Below are positions 61,902-64,000 of a DNA stretch of 64,000 nucleotides, piece by piece (positions within the stretch are counted from its first letter, which is position 1; every line of letters begins with the position of its first letter). Under the pieces are notes generated by a model. It was not told the DNA's origin, did no database searches, and worked only from the letters and a program-made list of their open reading frames with translations. The translations under genes and the position numbers were made by a program. Source of the DNA: Burkholderia sp. Bp9143 (GTDB lineage: Bacteria > Pseudomonadota > Gammaproteobacteria > Burkholderiales > Burkholderiaceae); contig NZ_QTPO01000042.1 in NCBI RefSeq assembly GCF_003853645.1, positions 1 to 64,000 on the forward strand, in the 5' to 3' direction.

Positions 61902-62438
61902 TCACTGCCCCGCTCGGTCGACGAATTCGAAATCGAGGCCGCGCGCGCGCATCCAGTCGGCCAGCGCATAGCCGGTGCCGGCGCGCCATGGGCGCAACAT
62001 CGGCGGATCGACGAGCCGGTATTCGAGCAGTTCCGGCGACAGCGCAACGGAGCCCGACGCGCGCACGTGGTACGCGATGATCAGTTCGTTCTTGCGGATG
62101 AATTCATAGACGCCGACCAGCGTGACCTGCTCGGCCTTCAGCGCGGTTTCCTCGAACACTTCGCGCGCGATGCCGTCCTCGGGTGTCTCGCCGTTCTCGA
62201 GGAAACCGGTGATCAGCGCGAACATCCCTTCCGGCCAGGCCGCGTTGCGGGCGAGCAGGATCTTGCCGTCGAGCTCGACGATCGCGGCCACCACCGGCAG
62301 CGGGTTGTTCCAGTGCACGTAGCCGCACGCGTCGTCCGGACAGGCCTGGCGGACACGGCCGCCCTCATGTTCGGAATCGGCACGCTCGGTCAGCGGACGC
62401 GCGCAGCGCGGGCAAAAACGATAGTCGGCGGTGGTCAT
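61902..62438 (-). CDS. NUDIX hydrolase with N-terminal zinc-ribbon-like segment
   Basis: This 178-residue protein has a four-cysteine N-terminal segment (FCPRCARPL ... CPDDACGYVHWNNPLPVV), as in NudC-like proteins, followed by a NUDIX domain with the box GFLENGETPEDGIAREVFEE (fits GX5EX7REUXEE). It hydrolyses a nucleoside diphosphate linked to another group; the NADH pyrophosphatase QPWPFPxS element was not seen, so the substrate may differ. It lies 130 bases upstream of the thioesterase. Confidence 0.88.
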   Translation of the reverse strand: MTTADYRFCPRCARPLTERADSEHEGGRVRQACPDDACGYVHWNNPLPVVAAIVELDGKILLARNAAWPEGMFALITGFLENGETPEDGIAREVFEETALKAEQVTLVGVYEFIRKNELIIAYHVRASGSVALSPELLEYRLVDPPMLRPWRAGTGYALADWMRARGLDFEFVDRAGQ

Positions 62439-62559
62439 CGAGGAAATCTGGCGAGCGCCCGGCGGCGGCCGGCAGGCCGCGTCGCGCGCCCGCTCGGCGC
62501 GGGAAAGGCTTCATTCTAGCGAGTTTGCCCGCGCCGCAGACGATCCGGCCCCGATGACG

Positions 62560-63801
62560 TCAGGGTTGCGCGCGCCCGCGTGCGGCGGTCGCCGCGAAGC
62601 CGGCGGCGCCGACGAGCAAGGCGCCCGCCGCGACCCACAGCGCCGGCGAGAACGACCCGAAGCGCGCGGTCAGCGGCGCCGCGACGAGCGGACCGAGAAT
62701 CTGCCCGACCCCATACGACGCGGTCGCATAGCCCATCAGCCCGGCCGCGCGTTCGCCGTGCAGGCGCCGCGCCTCGCGCATCGCGAACAGCGTGATCGCC
62801 GTGAACGGCAGGCCGAGCAGCGCGCTGCCGACCGAGAAGCCGGCCGCGTTCGGCCACACGATGCCCGCCGCGATGCCGAGCGCCTGCGTCGCGCAGCCGG
62901 CGGCAAGCAGCAGCCGGTTGTCCCAGCGGCCGGGCAGCCGCGCGGCGGCGATCGCGCCGACGATCAGCGCCGCGCCGAACATCGGCCAGAACAGGTCCGG
63001 CCACGGCGAGCCGGCCGGCAGCGCGGCGCGCGCGATCACCGGCAGAAACGTCGCGGTGATGATGTAGCCGAAGCCCGGCATTCCGTACAGCACGACGAGC
63101 CACGCGGCGTCGGCCCGATGGCGCCGCGCGTCGTGCGGTGCCGCGGCCGTCGCCGCATGCCGGGCGGACGCGGCCGGCGGCAAGGCTGCCGGCGCCGACA
63201 CACCGCCGAAGGTGCGCCAGATCGCGACCGACAGCACCGCCGACAACGCCGCGAAGCCGAGCCAGCCGGGCGCCGCGCGATGGCCGGCCAGTGCGCTGCC
63301 GATCAGCCCCGTCAGCACGATGCCGACGCCCGGCCCCGCATAGATCACCCCGCTCCACTCGGGCGCGTGCAGCTCGGTGAGCCGTCGCAACCCCCATTGC
63401 GACACGAACACGAACGTCCACGCGCTGACGACGCCCGCGACGAAGCGCACCACGAGCCACAACGGGAGCAGATGGCCGACGCCCATCGCGGCGGTCAACA
63501 GGACGGTGGCGGCCAGCCCGAAGCGCACCATCCGCGCGGGCGCGACCCGGACCGCCGCGCAGCTGACCGCGCCGACGAAATAACCCGCGTAGTTCGCCGA
63601 TGCGAGCCAGCTGCCCGCCTTCAGGCCGATCGAGCCATCGGCGAGCATCAGCGGCAGCAGCGGCGTGAATGCGAAGCGGCCGACGCCGAGCGCGACCGCG
63701 AGCCCGATCATGCAGGCGAGCGCGGCCGCGCGGGCGCGGCGGTCGGCATCATCGGACAGGTGCGCGCCGGCAGCGGCGCTCGGAGCATCGAAACGGGACA
63801 T
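62560..63801 (-). CDS. YbfB/YjiJ-type MFS transporter
   Basis: This 413-residue, twelve-helix permease has ALGVGRFAFTPLLPLMLADGSIGLKAGSWLASANYAGYFVGA at the N-terminus, a pattern typical of YbfB/YjiJ. RFVAGVVSAWTFVFVSQWGL and SYGVGQILGPLVAAPL follow. The frame is open further upstream, but ATG 63801 starts the normal N-terminus. It is divergent from a LysR gene that probably controls it. The substrate is unknown. Confidence 0.85.
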   Translation of the reverse strand: MSRFDAPSAAAGAHLSDDADRRARAAALACMIGLAVALGVGRFAFTPLLPLMLADGSIGLKAGSWLASANYAGYFVGAVSCAAVRVAPARMVRFGLAATVLLTAAMGVGHLLPLWLVVRFVAGVVSAWTFVFVSQWGLRRLTELHAPEWSGVIYAGPGVGIVLTGLIGSALAGHRAAPGWLGFAALSAVLSVAIWRTFGGVSAPAALPPAASARHAATAAAPHDARRHRADAAWLVVLYGMPGFGYIITATFLPVIARAALPAGSPWPDLFWPMFGAALIVGAIAAARLPGRWDNRLLLAAGCATQALGIAAGIVWPNAAGFSVGSALLGLPFTAITLFAMREARRLHGERAAGLMGYATASYGVGQILGPLVAAPLTARFGSFSPALWVAAGALLVGAAGFAATAARGRAQP

Positions 63802-63876
63802 GGCGGCATGGGCCGAGCGCGTTGTGTGTCGGCCGGAACGGAAATCGGAATGCTTGTATCGTAGCTTGACCAAACG

Positions 63877-63901
63877 TTCTCGAAAAATGAATAATTGAGA
63901 A
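63877..63901. promoter_or_regulatory. Inverted repeat between YbfB-type MFS and LysR genes
   Basis: TTCTC (63877-63881) and GAGAA (63897-63901) are separated by 15 AT-rich bases, in the 124-base divergent control region. This is a plausible but unproven LysR site. Confidence 0.35.
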
Positions 63902-63925
63902 TATATCCATCGCACGGAGAGAATC

Positions 63926-64000
63926 ATGGACCTGGCGGCGCTGGCGATTTTCCGGGCCGTCGTGCGCGAGAACGGCGTGACGCGCGCGGCGGCGAAGCTC
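63926..64000 (+). CDS. LysR-family regulator, N-terminal part
   Basis: The first 25 codons of a gene cut by the window end, starting MDLAALAIFRAVVRENGVTR. The pattern fits the first helices of a LysR winged helix. CGGAGAGA lies 5 bases upstream of the ATG. It is divergent from the YbfB-type MFS gene. Confidence 0.8.
   Translation, partial: MDLAALAIFRAVVRENGVTRAAAKL

Noticed and set aside
1..64000. CRISPR arrays, rRNA, tRNA, insertion sequences or prophage genes
   Set aside because: Read through for regular repeats, transposase or integrase motifs and tRNA-like ends; none was found, though a tRNA scan program would be the proper test.

Overview
The window reads as one contiguous piece of a high-GC (roughly two thirds G+C) betaproteobacterial chromosome, most likely a Burkholderia of the cepacia complex. 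This rests on protein character and gene content: the AroC N-terminus, a NodT/FUSC/DUF1656/HlyD efflux operon, an inositol locus carrying an IolC-DUF2090 fusion, and strong third-position GC that produces long spurious antisense frames. I see about 58 protein genes (two cut by the window edges), one decayed gene, and no rRNA, tRNA, CRISPR array, IS element or prophage.

Layout. 1-270: end of ETF-ubiquinone oxidoreductase with a good terminator. 345-4957: a sugar cassette (DapA-like aldolase, MFS transporter, ribokinase) divergent from a LacI repressor, with LacI-type operators between. 5027-14418: housekeeping and membrane genes (aroC, an MFS-acyltransferase fusion, CBS protein, Mpo1-like protein, YihY/BrkB, WrbA-like flavoprotein with DUF2069 partner, FAD-linked oxidase, metallophosphoesterase, a 52-residue membrane peptide). 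14544-20540: LysR regulator divergent from a four-gene efflux operon. 20559-23871: a chemoreceptor with a hairpin in its leader, and an Fsr-type MFS exporter. 23958-24639: an AT-richer islet with a decayed DUF2778/Tlde1 toxin-like gene and a coupled small membrane protein. 24785-32008: mtnN-uvrD, valS, galU. 32069-37181: a four-gene signalling operon (OmpR-type regulator, LysM/FecR protein, CHASE2 histidine kinase, DUF4136 lipoprotein). 37446-38366: an unknown protein and a TusA-like protein.

38529-56779 is the metabolic core: a myo-inositol locus. A LysR regulator faces mmsA (iolA-type). iolR and a leftward operon (ABC importer, two TIM-barrel isomerases, iolG and a second Gfo/Idh dehydrogenase) diverge from a rightward operon iolC-iolD-iolE-iolB followed by a UPF0303 gene. 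Inverted repeats of the form GGAA-N6-TTCC lie in the divergent control region and upstream of iolR, so one RpiR-type repressor probably controls import, the first oxidation, dehydration, ring opening, isomerisation and kinase steps.

56802-64000: an SDR dehydrogenase, a tightly overlapping branched-chain-type ABC transporter (livFGMH-like, without a binding protein) led by a thioesterase, a NUDIX hydrolase, a YbfB-type MFS transporter and the start of a divergent LysR gene.

The most unusual items are the decayed DUF2778 gene that has lost both catalytic residues, the CHASE2/FecR/LysM signalling operon, the predicted IolR sites, and a LivF-like ATPase with arginine in place of the Walker A lysine.
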